Shown: positions 8,144 through 17,039 of the stretch, piece after piece
Layout: each line of letters starts with the position of its first letter
Numbering within the stretch: position 1 is the first letter of the stretch
Source of the DNA: Opitutia bacterium
GTDB taxonomy: Bacteria; Verrucomicrobiota; Verrucomicrobiia; Opitutales; Seribacteraceae
DNA length: 37,549 bases
Reading direction: 5' to 3'
Assembly (NCBI GenBank): GCA_002721705.1
Contig: PBLJ01000074.1
Location: forward strand, 1 to 37,549
The notes under the pieces: generated by a model
Database searches by the model: none
The model's input: only the letters and a program-made list of their open reading frames with translations
What the model was told of the DNA's origin: nothing
Made by a program: the position numbers and the translations under genes

Positions 8144-9136
8144 TCAATTTACGACGTTGTGGGGGCGTTCTCCGAGCAGGACGCGGCGAGCATTCAGGCA
8201 AGCCTTTGCGCGTGCGTCGAGCAAGCCTTCTTCGCAATACCAGGCGCCGTGCGGGTTGAGGATCAAGCGGTCATGAGCGGGATGCCCGGGGTCGCGCCAA
8301 GCAAGGAGAAGAGGGTCTCTGTCATCCGGTGGTTCCATCGGCAGGACGTCGAGGGCGGCGCCCGCCAGTTTGCCGTTCTCGAGGGCTGAGACCACGGAGG
8401 ACGTGTTTACCACGGATCCTCTCGCCGTGTTGACGAGGTAGGAACCCTGGGGCAAGAGAGCGATGGCTGCCTCGTCGATGAGGTTTTCCGTTTCCGGAAT
8501 AGCCGGGCAATGCAGGCTTAGAACGTTGGCTCGCGGCAATAATTGCTCGAGGGTATCCACGCGTTGGACGCCCAGCGCCTTTTCCACGCCATCCGGCAGG
8601 TGAGGATCGTGAAAAACCACCTCGAAGCCGATTGCCTTGGCCCGCAAGGCGAGGGCGCTGCCGATACGCCCCAGACCGACGATGCCCAGGGTTTGTCCCC
8701 GAAGGCGGCGCAAGGGACTGGCCAGTTCGTGCGACCACGGCGTTTCGCCTCCTTTTGCCCGGACGCTCATTTTGTGTATTCCCCGAGTAAGTGATAATAT
8801 CATGCCCAATGCCGAATCCGCGACTTCCTCCGTGCCGTAGTCCGGGACGTTGGCCACGGGGATGTCTCGGGCTCGGGCGGCGGCGGAATCGACGTTGTCA
8901 TGGCCCACTCCGCACCGAATGATGATCTTGCAGTTCGCCAGTTCCTCAATGACTCGCTCGGTGATTGAGACGAAATGATAAACCAAGATTGCATCCGCGT
9001 CCGACAAGGTCCCCATCAACTCTTCTTCGCTAGTGGCTCCAAGGGCAACTACTTCAGCCAGGTCGCCAAGGATTTCTTTCTCGATCTCCAATGGTTCCTC
9101 GAGGTAATCGGTTACGATGACTTTTGCTTGGCTCAT
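8144..9136 (-). CDS. D-isomer-specific 2-hydroxyacid dehydrogenase, CtBP-like
   Basis: A 330-residue NAD-dependent oxidoreductase acting on a 2-hydroxyacid/2-oxoacid pair. The NAD-binding motif is GIVGLGRIGSALALRAKAIG. The catalytic triad is visible as Arg in NTARGSVV, Glu in DVLPMEPP and His in LNPHGAWYCEEG. The segment YGTEEVADSALGMILSLTR and the HGAWYCEE ending resemble the C-terminal-binding-protein branch rather than SerA, and there is no ACT or regulatory domain. A D-lactate, glyoxylate/hydroxypyruvate or unknown substrate is possible. It heads a two-gene unit with the GNAT gene and is divergent from rplM across 123 bases. Confidence 0.88.
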   Translation of the reverse strand: MSQAKVIVTDYLEEPLEIEKEILGDLAEVVALGATSEEELMGTLSDADAILVYHFVSITERVIEELANCKIIIRCGVGHDNVDSAAARARDIPVANVPDYGTEEVADSALGMILSLTRGIHKMSVRAKGGETPWSHELASPLRRLRGQTLGIVGLGRIGSALALRAKAIGFEVVFHDPHLPDGVEKALGVQRVDTLEQLLPRANVLSLHCPAIPETENLIDEAAIALLPQGSYLVNTARGSVVNTSSVVSALENGKLAGAALDVLPMEPPDDRDPLLLAWRDPGHPAHDRLILNPHGAWYCEEGLLDARAKACLNARRVLLGERPHNVVN

Positions 9137-9208
9137 GATATTCAGGACAATCGAATATGCTGAGCCATGCGTTGTTCGATGTCACGCCCTTTGCCCTAAA
9201 AAACGATA

Positions 9209-9236
9209 TTGACGGAAACACGGCTCCTGTTACTTT
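9209..9236 (+). promoter_or_regulatory. Candidate promoter for rplM-rpsI
   Basis: TTGACG (9209-9214) and TACTTT (9231-9236) are separated by 16 bases and preceded by an A-rich CTAAAAAACGATA. This would place the transcript start about 15-20 bases before the proposed GTG start of rplM at 9260. The -35 match is good and the -10 match is weak. Confidence 0.4.
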
Positions 9237-9259
9237 GGTACGCTTTTCTAATTTCAGCA

Positions 9260-9691
9260 GTGAAGACTACCTTAGCAAAGAAGGAAGAACTCGAACGAAA
9301 CTGGTTCGTCGTAGACGCTTCCGAAAAGATTCTGGGCCGCATGGCGGTCAAGATCGCCGACGTATTGCGTGGGCGACACAAACCCATTTACACTCCGCAC
9401 GTGGATGCGGGTGACTTCGTCGTTGTGGTGAATGCCGAGAAGGTGGCCCTGAGCGGCAACAAGGAAGAGCAGAAGCAATATATGTTCTACAGCGGGTACG
9501 TAGGCAACGAGAAGTATCGCAACGTTGCGGACTTCAGGGCGAAGCGTCCCACTTTCATCATCGAGAACGCGGTAAAGGGCATGATGCCGAAAAACCGCTT
9601 GGCTCGTCAAATGCTCAAGAAGCTGAAAATTTACGCGGGTCCCGATCATCCGCATGAGGCGCAAAACCCACAACCTCTCGAAATGGATTAG
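9260..9691 (+). CDS. rplM: 50S ribosomal protein L13
   Basis: A 143-residue large-subunit protein. The core is unmistakable: [67 protein letters not shown] and [18 protein letters not shown] place the start at GTG 9260 ([15 protein letters not shown]), which gives the normal L13 length. Reading back to a TTG at 9209 would add a hydrophobic 17-residue leader unlike any L13 and would overlap the probable promoter. No Shine-Dalgarno precedes the GTG. rpsI follows after 4 bases, the usual L13-S9 pair. Confidence 0.95.
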   Translation: MKTTLAKKEELERNWFVVDASEKILGRMAVKIADVLRGRHKPIYTPHVDAGDFVVVVNAEKVALSGNKEEQKQYMFYSGYVGNEKYRNVADFRAKRPTFIIENAVKGMMPKNRLARQMLKKLKIYAGPDHPHEAQNPQPLEMD

Positions 9692-9695
9692 ACTC

Positions 9696-10097
9696 ATGGC
9701 CAAGAAAGTAGGAAACTTTTACGTGGGAACCGGTCGTCGCAAGACCTCCGTTGCTCGCGTGCGGTTGACCGAGGGAACCGGCAAGTTGACCGTCAACGGC
9801 CGGGATTTCAACGAGTATCACCAAACCGACTATTTGCGGAAAATCGCATCCGGTCCCTTGACCGAAGTGGAAAAGAAGAGTTCCGTCGACGTCGTGATCA
9901 AGGTCACTGGCGGGGGGGCCGTCGGTCAAGCCGGCGCGGTGGCTCATGGGTTGGCGCGCGCTCTCGAGGAAATGGATCCCGAATTGAGGATTCCATTGAA
10001 GAAGGCGGGGCACTTGCGACGAGATCCCCGTAAAAAGGAACGAAAAAAGACGGGACAACCCGGAGCCCGCAAACGTTTCCAGTTCTCGAAGCGCTAA
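9696..10097 (+). CDS. rpsI: 30S ribosomal protein S9
   Basis: A 133-residue small-subunit protein whose C-terminal tail reaches the P-site tRNA. It has FYVGTGRRKTSVARVRL, NGRDFNEYHQTDYLR, VTGGGAVGQAGAVAHGLARAL, then the basic LRRDPRKKERKKTGQPGARK and the near-universal ending FQFSKR. The ATG at 9696 (MAKKVGNFY) is chosen over an upstream in-frame ATG at 9654 inside rplM, because the shorter protein matches family length. It is co-transcribed with rplM, and the operon ends in the terminator at 10141-10172. Confidence 0.97.
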   Translation: MAKKVGNFYVGTGRRKTSVARVRLTEGTGKLTVNGRDFNEYHQTDYLRKIASGPLTEVEKKSSVDVVIKVTGGGAVGQAGAVAHGLARALEEMDPELRIPLKKAGHLRRDPRKKERKKTGQPGARKRFQFSKR

Positions 10098-10140
10098 GAA
10101 ACAAAAGAACAGCCGAGAGACACCAAGAAACTTTCCAATC

Positions 10141-10172
10141 GCCCTCCGGAACCCCGGGGGGCTTTTGTTTTT
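10141..10172 (+). terminator. Rho-independent terminator of rplM-rpsI
   Basis: GCCCTCCGG (10141-10149) pairs with CCGGGGGGC (10154-10162) with one T-G wobble around an AACC loop, followed by TTTTGTTTTT. It lies 43 bases past the rpsI stop and 41 bases before argC. Confidence 0.9.
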
Positions 10173-10208
10173 GCAAACCCCTTTAAGGAAGCCATAAATA
10201 ATTCATTT
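10171..10208 (+). promoter_or_regulatory. Candidate argC promoter with imperfect ARG-box-like sequence
   Basis: Only 41 bases separate the S9 terminator from the argC ATG. They contain TTGCAA (10171-10176) and AATAAT (10197-10202, 20-base spacing), the latter inside CATAAATAATTCATTT (10193-10208). This resembles an ArgR operator half-site pair but is shorter than the consensus. A start here would leave a leader of only a few bases. Confidence 0.3.
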
Positions 10209-10213
10209 CCATC

Positions 10214-11239
10214 ATGAAAACCTGCATCGTAGGAGCATCCGGTTACTCGGGCCAGGAACTGGTTCGTTTGCTGGCCGGTCATCCATTGGTGGAATTGGCT
10301 GCCGTCACTTCCCGTTCCCTTGCCGGTCAATCGGTGGAAGAAGCCTTGCCTGCCTTGCGCGGCCAGTTGGGCAACTTGTCTTTTACCTCGTCCGACCCGG
10401 GTGACGTCGCGAGCATGGATGCAGAGGTGTTTTTCCTCGCCCTCCCTCATGGGACGGCTTCCGAGTACGCTGCGGCCCTGCTGGAGGGAGGCAAGAAGGT
10501 GATCGACCTCTCGGCGGACTTTCGCTTGGGGTCGGCTACTCTCTACGAGGAATGGTACGGAGCCCCTCATCCGGCTCCCGAGTTGCTTGCTCAAGCCACT
10601 TACGGTTTGCCTGAACTCAACGACCTGTCATGGGACAACGGTTCGCTTATCGCCGCGCCCGGTTGTTATCCCACCAGCATCCTGTTGCCTTTGGTTCCCC
10701 TCCTCGAAGCGGGCTTGATCGAAGCGAAAGGGATCGTGGCCAACAGCTTCAGCGGAGTGAGCGGGGCGGGACGACAAGCGAACGAGCGTTTTTCCTTCTG
10801 CGAGCGCAACGAGAGCGCGGTGGCATACGGCTTGCCCGGGCATCGCCATCTTTCCGAGATCGAGGAGCAGTTGGGTTTGGCTGCCGGAGGTGAGGTTGTG
10901 ATTTCCTTTCAACCTCATCTTGCCCCGATGAACCGTGGCATAGTCAGTACCATTTCCGTGGTCGCCGCGGGCGCTCTTGATGCGGGCGCGATCGAGGAGC
11001 GCTGGAGGGAGCGTTTCGCAGGTCGACCCTTCGCCCACCTCTTGCCCAGCGGGGAATTTCCCGACGTCGCTCACGTCGTGGGTAGCAACCGCGTGGATTT
11101 TTCGGTCGTCGCGGACCTTCGCACCGGGCGTTACGTCATTACCTCGGCAGAGGACAACTTGATCAAGGGGGCGGGAGGACAAGCCGTGCAAGCCATGAAC
11201 TTGTGCGAAGGGTTCGACGAAGCCGCGGGCCTGCTCTAA
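10214..11239 (+). CDS. argC: N-acetyl-gamma-glutamyl-phosphate reductase
   Basis: It reduces N-acetylglutamyl-phosphate to the semialdehyde with NADPH, the third step of arginine synthesis. The 341-residue protein starts with the Rossmann motif CIVGASGYSGQELVRLLAGHP. It shows FLALPHGTA and the active-site segment IAAPGCYPTSILLPL with the catalytic Cys151, then SGVSGAGRQ, LPGHRHLSEIEEQL and FQPHLAPMNRGI. All are hallmarks of type 1 ArgC. It is the first gene of the arg operon and has no Shine-Dalgarno close to the ATG. argJ starts 18 bases after its stop. Confidence 0.96.
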   Translation: MKTCIVGASGYSGQELVRLLAGHPLVELAAVTSRSLAGQSVEEALPALRGQLGNLSFTSSDPGDVASMDAEVFFLALPHGTASEYAAALLEGGKKVIDLSADFRLGSATLYEEWYGAPHPAPELLAQATYGLPELNDLSWDNGSLIAAPGCYPTSILLPLVPLLEAGLIEAKGIVANSFSGVSGAGRQANERFSFCERNESAVAYGLPGHRHLSEIEEQLGLAAGGEVVISFQPHLAPMNRGIVSTISVVAAGALDAGAIEERWRERFAGRPFAHLLPSGEFPDVAHVVGSNRVDFSVVADLRTGRYVITSAEDNLIKGAGGQAVQAMNLCEGFDEAAGLL

Positions 11240-11257
11240 TTTTATCTTGCTGCAGTG

Positions 11258-12508
11258 ATGGAGTTTCAAGGCGAGTGCGAGGGATTGACGGAAGCGGGCG
11301 GCTTTTTTTGCGCCGCCGTGGCCAGCGACGTTCGCGGCAAGCGGGACGGAAGGCTCGACTTGGGCATCCTCCATTCCAAGAGACCCTTCACGTCAGCGGG
11401 CGTCTTCACCACCAACGACGTGAAGGCGGCCCCGGTGAGGTATTGCATGGATTTGTTGTCCCGCAAGGACCATGCTCACGCCTTGGTCGTGAACAGCGGT
11501 AACGCCAACGCTTGCACCGGTGAACAGGGCGAGAGAGACGCCCAGGTCATGGCTTCGGAGACCGCTCGCCAATTGAATTTGGACAAGGACGACGTCTTCG
11601 TTTGCTCGACTGGTAGAATTGGTGAAAAAATGCCAATCAGTCGAATTACCATGGGAATCAAGGATGCTGCGGAAGACTTGGCCGATGGGATTGAGGGAGG
11701 TCGCGCTTTTCTACGCGCCATCCTCACTTCCGACACGCGTACCAAGTCGTGCGTTGCCGAGGTGAAGACGAAGTCGGGTGTGTATCGCGTCGCCGGCGCC
11801 GCCAAGGGAGCGGGAATGATCGAGCCCGACATGGCCACCATGCTCGCGTTTCTGACCACCGACGCGGAGGTCGACGCTTCAGTGCTTCGCCCTCTCTTGA
11901 AAGAGGTGGTGGACGAAACCTTCAACAAGGTGACGGTGGATGGCGACATGAGCACCAACGACACGGTGTTGGCTTTTGCGAACGGCTTTTCGAGGGTCAA
12001 GGTGAATAGTCGCTCCCAGTCGGAAATCCAGTCTTTGCGGGATGCCATGGTGAAAGTATGCCAATACCTGGCCGAGAAAATCGTGGGCGACGGCGAGCGT
12101 ATCACCAAGGTGGTTAAGGTCACGGTGGAGGGAGCGTCCGACGACGTCTCCGCCGAGCGGGTGGCCCGAGCCATCGCCAATTCCCTCTTGGTGAAGACGT
12201 CTTGGTATGGTTGCGATCCCAACTGGGGACGCTTGGTGGATGCGGCCGGATACGCGAAAGCGGGCCTCGCGTTCGAGCGTTTGGATCTCTTTTACGAGGA
12301 CGTTCCGGCCCTTCGCCAAGGCGAGCCTCAGACACGCCATCGCGAAAAGTGGAACGAGATCGTGAGCCGTGATCGTTTTTCCATCCGGATGAACCTGAAC
12401 CAAGGCGAGGGCGCCTGCAGCGTGCTTTCGACCGATTTGACCGAGGGCTACGTCGACTTCAACAAGAGCGAAGCCCCCACGAACCCTAATTCATCGAGTG
12501 AGTCATGA
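11258..12508 (+). CDS. argJ: Bifunctional glutamate N-acetyltransferase / N-acetylglutamate synthase
   Basis: ArgJ moves the acetyl group from N-acetylornithine to glutamate, closing the acetyl cycle; bifunctional forms also use acetyl-CoA. The 416-residue precursor should cut itself between Ala193 and Thr194 in EPDMATMLAF, freeing the catalytic Thr. KGAGMIEP precedes it, and the glycine-rich STGRIGEKMPI and DGDMSTNDTVL segments are typical. The C-terminal YGCDPNWGRL and SVLSTDLTEGYVDFN are intact. ATG 11258 is chosen; GTG 11255 directly before it is an alternative. The stop overlaps the argB ATG (ATGA). With ArgJ present, no separate ArgA or ArgE is strictly needed. Mono- versus bifunctionality cannot be decided by eye. 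Confidence 0.95.
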   Translation: MEFQGECEGLTEAGGFFCAAVASDVRGKRDGRLDLGILHSKRPFTSAGVFTTNDVKAAPVRYCMDLLSRKDHAHALVVNSGNANACTGEQGERDAQVMASETARQLNLDKDDVFVCSTGRIGEKMPISRITMGIKDAAEDLADGIEGGRAFLRAILTSDTRTKSCVAEVKTKSGVYRVAGAAKGAGMIEPDMATMLAFLTTDAEVDASVLRPLLKEVVDETFNKVTVDGDMSTNDTVLAFANGFSRVKVNSRSQSEIQSLRDAMVKVCQYLAEKIVGDGERITKVVKVTVEGASDDVSAERVARAIANSLLVKTSWYGCDPNWGRLVDAAGYAKAGLAFERLDLFYEDVPALRQGEPQTRHREKWNEIVSRDRFSIRMNLNQGEGACSVLSTDLTEGYVDFNKSEAPTNPNSSSES

Positions 12509-13392
12509 GTGCCGAAGCAGACATGTCGAGCAGTGACTTGAGCGTGGTCGAGAAGGCTGCGGTCTTGATGGAAGCCCTGCCTTACGTTCGCAAGTTCCGC
12601 AACTCCACTTTCGTGGTCAAGTACGGGGGGAGTTGCTTGGAGGCTCCGGATGACGAGGTTCGTTCGCGAGTGGCGGGCGACGTCGTGTTTCTCAATTCCG
12701 TGGGCATCCGCGTGGTGATTGTACATGGAGGAGGCAAGGCCATTTCGCGAGAATTGGCCAAGCGGAACGTGGAGCCGGTTTTCGTGGATGGTCTGCGTGT
12801 TACCGATGCGGAGACCTTGGCCGTGGTTCGTGATACCCTGGACGGTGAAGTGAATAGTGACGTCTGTGATCGCGTCTCTTCTCGAGAAGGCTTGGCGGAA
12901 GGTATTTCGGGCATCGACGTTCTGCGTTGCGTTCCCATTCCCGGAAGAGAGGACCTTGGTTTCGTCGGCCAGATCGTGGGCGTCGAGACCTCTCTTCTCC
13001 ATGCAGCCTTGGACGAGGGCAAAGTACCCGTCGTCTCCTGTCTTGCGTCGGCCGCCGACGGCCAGCTGTACAACACCAACGCGGACACTGCCGCGGCCAA
13101 GGTGGCGGCGGCCTTGGAGGCGCGTCGTCTGGTTTACTTGTCGGACGTTCCGGGCTTGCTGCGGGATCCCGAGGACGTGGATACCCTGATTTCCACCTTG
13201 CCGGCCGGGCAAGTGGATGACCTCAAGGCGAGCGGAATCATCGCCAAGGGCATGCGCCCGAAGGTAGACAGCGCGGTGGAGGCCCTGTCCTCTGGAGTGA
13301 AGCGCGTGCACTTCGTGGACGGACGTTTGCCTCATAGCCTTCTGCTTGAAATTTTCACCGACGAGGGCATCGGCACGGAGATCGTGCGCTGA
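12505..13392 (+). CDS. argB: Acetylglutamate kinase
   Basis: It phosphorylates N-acetylglutamate, the committed step of arginine synthesis. The 295-residue amino-acid-kinase fold shows VVKYGGSCLE, VIVHGGGKAIS, FVDGLRVTDAETL, YNTNADTAAAKVA, LVYLSDVPGLL and KGMRPKVDSAVEAL. The N-terminal segment before the core (VVEKAAVLMEALPYVRKF) matches the extra helix of hexameric, arginine-inhibited NAGKs. Feedback inhibition by arginine is therefore likely, fitting the cyclic pathway implied by argJ. Its start overlaps the argJ stop by 4 bases; argD follows 30 bases after the stop. Confidence 0.96.
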   Translation: MSAEADMSSSDLSVVEKAAVLMEALPYVRKFRNSTFVVKYGGSCLEAPDDEVRSRVAGDVVFLNSVGIRVVIVHGGGKAISRELAKRNVEPVFVDGLRVTDAETLAVVRDTLDGEVNSDVCDRVSSREGLAEGISGIDVLRCVPIPGREDLGFVGQIVGVETSLLHAALDEGKVPVVSCLASAADGQLYNTNADTAAAKVAAALEARRLVYLSDVPGLLRDPEDVDTLISTLPAGQVDDLKASGIIAKGMRPKVDSAVEALSSGVKRVHFVDGRLPHSLLLEIFTDEGIGTEIVR

Positions 13393-13422
13393 CCTTGCCT
13401 CCCAAGCAAAAAGGACGAACCC

Positions 13423-14625
13423 ATGGACCTTACTCGTTACAGTCGTTGCCTATTGAGCAATTACGCATCTCCTGAGATCGCCATCGCCCGTGGGGAGGGT
13501 TCTCGCGTGTGGGACGACGAGGGCCGGGAGTACTTGGACATGGGGGCGGGAATCGCGGTGTCTTCGCTCGGCCATGCGCATCCCAAGTGGGTGGAGGCGG
13601 TTGCCGAGCAAGCGGCCACACTCGCCCATTGCACCAATTTGTACGCCATCCCGCCACAGGCCGAACTGGCCGAACGTTTGGTGGCCAAGGCGGGTCCGGG
13701 CAAGATGCTCTTCTGCAACAGTGGGGCCGAGGCAAACGAGACACTCCTTAAGTTGTCTCGGTTGCATGGCCTTCGAAAAAGTGGCACGGAGGGCAAGGTC
13801 TTTCGGGTAGTGTGCGCAGAGGGAAGCTTTCACGGGCGCACCTTTGGTGGCATGAGCGCCACGGGGCAGGAGAAAATTCGCAAAGGGTTCGGTCCGCTCT
13901 TGGAAGGGTTTTCCTTTGCCCGCCTAAACGATCTCGAGGACTTTGCATCGAAGATTACCGACGAGACGGCTGCTGTCTTGGTGGAACCGATCCAAGGAGA
14001 GAGCGGCATTCAGGTGGCGGAAGACGACTTCCTGCGCGGGTTGAGGCAATTGTGCGACGAACGAGGCGCCTTGCTGATGCTTGACGAGGTGCAATGCGGC
14101 ATTGGTCGCGCGGGTGACTTTTTCGCTTTTCAGCGTTCCGGGATTCAACCCGACGCGATTGCATTGGCCAAAGGGCTGGGAGGTGGTTTCCCAATCGGGG
14201 CTGCTTGGGTGGGCGAGGCTCACGCTGATTTGTTCTCGCCCGGCTCGCATGGCACGACTTTCGGAGGTGGACCCATCGCGTGCCGGGCGGCCTTGGCCGT
14301 TTTGGACGTCATCGAGCAAGAGAGCCTCGTGGAGAGGGCGAACGAACTGGGTGCCCAGTTTCGGAAGCGACTGGACGTGATCTCCGCGGCTCACCCCAAG
14401 CTCCTTGCGGGTACTCGAGGGCGAGGCTTGATGGTGGGCTTGTCAATGCGTGTCTCGGCGGTTGCATTCGTTCAGGACTTGAGGAAGAGGGGTTTGCTCA
14501 CCGTACCTGCTGGTGGGGAGGTGGTTCGTTTTCTGCCACCTCTGAACGTTTCTTCCGAAGACCTCGAGAAAGCCGCCGCGATTGTGGAAACCGCGATCGA
14601 GGATTGGCATTTGAACGAAGACTGA
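13423..14625 (+). CDS. argD: Acetylornithine aminotransferase
   Basis: A PLP-dependent class III aminotransferase that converts N-acetylglutamate semialdehyde to N-acetylornithine. The 400-residue protein has CNSGAEANE, GSFHGRTFGGMSATGQ, the cofactor-binding LMLDEVQCGIGR (Asp221) and the Schiff-base lysine Lys250 in ALAKGLGGGFPIGA, followed by HGTTFGGGPIACRAAL. It has a plausible Shine-Dalgarno (AAAAAGGAC about 8 bases before ATG), unusual among unit heads in this window. Ornithine aminotransferase is a close relative, but the position between argB and argF decides the role. Confidence 0.95.
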   Translation: MDLTRYSRCLLSNYASPEIAIARGEGSRVWDDEGREYLDMGAGIAVSSLGHAHPKWVEAVAEQAATLAHCTNLYAIPPQAELAERLVAKAGPGKMLFCNSGAEANETLLKLSRLHGLRKSGTEGKVFRVVCAEGSFHGRTFGGMSATGQEKIRKGFGPLLEGFSFARLNDLEDFASKITDETAAVLVEPIQGESGIQVAEDDFLRGLRQLCDERGALLMLDEVQCGIGRAGDFFAFQRSGIQPDAIALAKGLGGGFPIGAAWVGEAHADLFSPGSHGTTFGGGPIACRAALAVLDVIEQESLVERANELGAQFRKRLDVISAAHPKLLAGTRGRGLMVGLSMRVSAVAFVQDLRKRGLLTVPAGGEVVRFLPPLNVSSEDLEKAAAIVETAIEDWHLNED

Positions 14626-14648
14626 ATTTTGCTAAACTGTTTTTTTCC

Positions 14649-15596
14649 ATGAGACATTTCCTGAAGGAAACCGATTTTTCCCGCGAAGAGCTCGAAGAGA
14701 CCTTCTTGCTTGCGACTGCTTACAAGGAAGGCAGGGGGCGTGACGTCACTCCCTTCCTGATGGACCAGACATGGGGTTTGCTTTTCTACAAGAACAGCAC
14801 GCGCACGCGTTTGTCCTTTGAAGTTGGCATTGGTGAGTTGGGAGGGCGCACGGTATATCTCGACCAGAAAAACATGCAAATCGGACGCGGAGAAACACTT
14901 CACGACACGGCCAAGGTGTTGTCCCGCTATCTCAGTGGCCTGGTCATCCGGACTTTCGGTCATGAAATCGTGGAGGAACTCGCGGAGCATGCGAACATTC
15001 CAATCGTCAACGGTTTGACCGACCTGCTGCATCCCTGCCAAATTTACTCCGATGCTCTCACCATCGTCGAAAAGCTTGGAGACACGAGCAACCCCTTGGC
15101 GTCCTTGGCCGGCAAGAAACTGGCTTTTCTCGGGGACACTTCCTGCAACATGGCGAATTCCTGGATTCTGGGCGGAGCCATGCTCGGCATGGAGATCGCC
15201 TTGGCGGGTCCGCCCGACCATGCCCCCGGACCCGAAACTCTCGCCTTGCTTGAGAAAGACGGGCTTCCAGACAATTTCCAATTTACCAGCGATGCCCAAG
15301 AAGCCGTCCTCGAGGCCGACGTCGTGTACACCGACGTTTGGGTCAGCATGGGTTGCGAAGACGAGGCAAAGGAGCGTCTCGAAAAAATGCGTCCTTATGC
15401 CGTCACCCCGGACCTCATGAGCCAAGCCAAGCCCGAGGCCCTCTTCATGCACTGCATGCCCACCCATCCGGGACTCGAGGTCACCCAGGAGGTACTCGAT
15501 TCCTCCCAATCCGTTATTTTCGATCAAGCCGAAAACCGTCTCCATGCTCAGAAGGCCATCGTTACCTTGCTGGCTCGGGAGTCATCCTCAACCTAA
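14649..15596 (+). CDS. argF: Ornithine carbamoyltransferase
   Basis: It makes citrulline from ornithine and carbamoyl phosphate. The 315-residue protein contains the carbamoyl-phosphate-binding STRTR at 50-54 ([15 protein letters not shown]), [23 protein letters not shown] at 128-131, the DVWVSMG loop and the ornithine-binding [11 protein letters not shown] 14649 ([10 protein letters not shown]) gives the family length; the open frame continues upstream inside argD but is not used. The residue before STRTR is Asn rather than the common Pro or Thr. A T-rich stretch rather than a Shine-Dalgarno precedes the start, 23 bases after argD. Acetylornithine carbamoyltransferase is a less likely alternative. 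Confidence 0.93.
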   Translation: MRHFLKETDFSREELEETFLLATAYKEGRGRDVTPFLMDQTWGLLFYKNSTRTRLSFEVGIGELGGRTVYLDQKNMQIGRGETLHDTAKVLSRYLSGLVIRTFGHEIVEELAEHANIPIVNGLTDLLHPCQIYSDALTIVEKLGDTSNPLASLAGKKLAFLGDTSCNMANSWILGGAMLGMEIALAGPPDHAPGPETLALLEKDGLPDNFQFTSDAQEAVLEADVVYTDVWVSMGCEDEAKERLEKMRPYAVTPDLMSQAKPEALFMHCMPTHPGLEVTQEVLDSSQSVIFDQAENRLHAQKAIVTLLARESSST

Positions 15597-15630
15597 CCCA
15601 AGTGAAACTGGGGAAACCCAATATTTAGTC

Positions 15631-16857
15631 ATGAAAGTAGCGCTCGCTTATTCCGGTGGATTGGACACTTCCGTGTTGGTTCACTGGTATGCCAAGGAAA
15701 AGAACGCCGAGGTGGTGACGTATTGCGCCGACGTCGGGCAGGGGGAGGAACTCGATGGTCTCGAGGAAAAAGCCCTCGCCACTGGAGCCATTTCTCACCA
15801 CACCCTCGACTTGGTGGAGGAATTCGCCGCCGATTTCGTCTATCCCATGATCCGGGCCAACGCCGTCTACGAGGGGCAGTATTTCCTCGGTACCTCGATC
15901 GCCCGTCCCTTGATCGCCAAGGCCCACATCGAGGTGGCGCGCAAAGAGTCGGCCACGACTTTGGCGCACGGCGCCACCGGCAAGGGCAATGACCAATGTC
16001 GCTTTGAATTGACCTATGCGGCCCTCGCTCCCGACCTCGAGGTTTCAGCTCCTTGGCGGGAAGCCGAGTTTCGAACCAAGTTCCCGGGCCGAGCCGAGAT
16101 GATCGCCTATTGCGTGGAGAACGACATAGACGTCGAGGCGACAGCCTCCAAACCCTACTCGATGGATCGCAACCTCCTTCATATTTCCTACGAGGCGGGC
16201 ATTCTCGAGGATCCTTGCTTCGATCCCACCACCCCGGAAAACAAGGGCATGTTCAAGCTGAGCAACTCGCCCGAGGATGCTCCCGACGACCCCGAATACC
16301 TAGACCTTGCTTTCGAGAAAGGAGATTGCGTGGCGATCAACGGCGAAAGCGTGACCCCCGCTCAGGCCCTGACAAAGCTCAACGAACTGGGGGGGAAACA
16401 CGCGATCGGCAGGGTAGACTTGGTCGAGAATCGTTTCGTCGGCATGAAAAGTCGTGGAATTTACGAGACGCCGGGCGGGACCATACTTATGCACGGTCAT
16501 CGCCAACTCGAGACCTTGACCATGGATCGCGACCTCATGCATCTCCGCGACGGCCTCATCCCTCGTTACGCGGAAATGGTCTACTATGGTTTTTGGTACG
16601 CCCCCGAACGCGAGGCTTTGCAAGCCTTGGTGGACAAGAGTCAAGAGACCGTCACCGGTTCGGTCAGGCTCAAGCTCTACAAGGGAAACGTCATCACGAT
16701 AGGCCGCAAATCTCCACTTTCCCTCTACGACGAGGACGTCGCTTCGATGGAAGGCACGGAGAGCGATTACCAGCCCGAGGATGCCGGTGGTTTCATCCGT
16801 TTACACGCTCAGCGCCTGCGCGAGCGCTATCGCAAGCAAGACTATCGCGGCAGTTGA
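15631..16857 (+). CDS. argG: Argininosuccinate synthase
   Basis: It joins citrulline and aspartate with ATP to give argininosuccinate. The 408-residue protein starts [20 protein letters not shown], with the PP-loop ATP motif SGGLDTS. It continues with [52 protein letters not shown] and [17 protein letters not shown]. All are typical of type 1 ArgG. It is the last gene of the arg cluster; argH (argininosuccinate lyase) does not follow. The weak 5-bp hairpin at 16867-16882 after the stop has no T-run, so the operon end is unclear. Confidence 0.96.
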   Translation: MKVALAYSGGLDTSVLVHWYAKEKNAEVVTYCADVGQGEELDGLEEKALATGAISHHTLDLVEEFAADFVYPMIRANAVYEGQYFLGTSIARPLIAKAHIEVARKESATTLAHGATGKGNDQCRFELTYAALAPDLEVSAPWREAEFRTKFPGRAEMIAYCVENDIDVEATASKPYSMDRNLLHISYEAGILEDPCFDPTTPENKGMFKLSNSPEDAPDDPEYLDLAFEKGDCVAINGESVTPAQALTKLNELGGKHAIGRVDLVENRFVGMKSRGIYETPGGTILMHGHRQLETLTMDRDLMHLRDGLIPRYAEMVYYGFWYAPEREALQALVDKSQETVTGSVRLKLYKGNVITIGRKSPLSLYDEDVASMEGTESDYQPEDAGGFIRLHAQRLRERYRKQDYRGS

Positions 16858-16918
16858 CTTACGACCGGAGATTTTGCTCTCCACGACGCCTATCCCCCTG
16901 TTTGGTTTTCGAGTCTTC

Positions 16919-16944
16919 TTGACGTCGCGCGCATGAGATATATC
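16919..16944 (+). promoter_or_regulatory. Weak candidate promoter for the nuo operon
   Basis: The 182-base gap between argG and nuoA contains TTGACG (16919-16924) followed by TATATC (16939-16944, 14-base spacing) or TATCCA (16941-16946, 16-base spacing). The -35 hexamer equals the one before rplM. The spacing or -10 match is poor either way. Confidence 0.25.
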
Positions 16945-17039
16945 CACGATTTGTGATGAGCAGACTTGGATGTGGATGCGACCAGTAGAGATTTGCACCA
17001 GCATTGGGCAAACCGGGAACTTGGTTCCTTGATGCAATT

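Noticed and set aside
8142..8237. N-terminal extension of the GNAT protein
   Set aside because: The extra 32 residues are Arg/Pro-rich and lie inside the dehydrogenase gene. The fold begins at MMKPKDIQLRPG.
9209..9259. N-terminal extension of L13 from TTG 9209
   Set aside because: It adds a hydrophobic leader not found in L13 and overlaps the candidate -35/-10 elements. GTG 9260 gives the normal length.
16867..16882. GGAGA/TCTCC hairpin after argG as terminator
   Set aside because: Only a 5-bp stem with no T-run.
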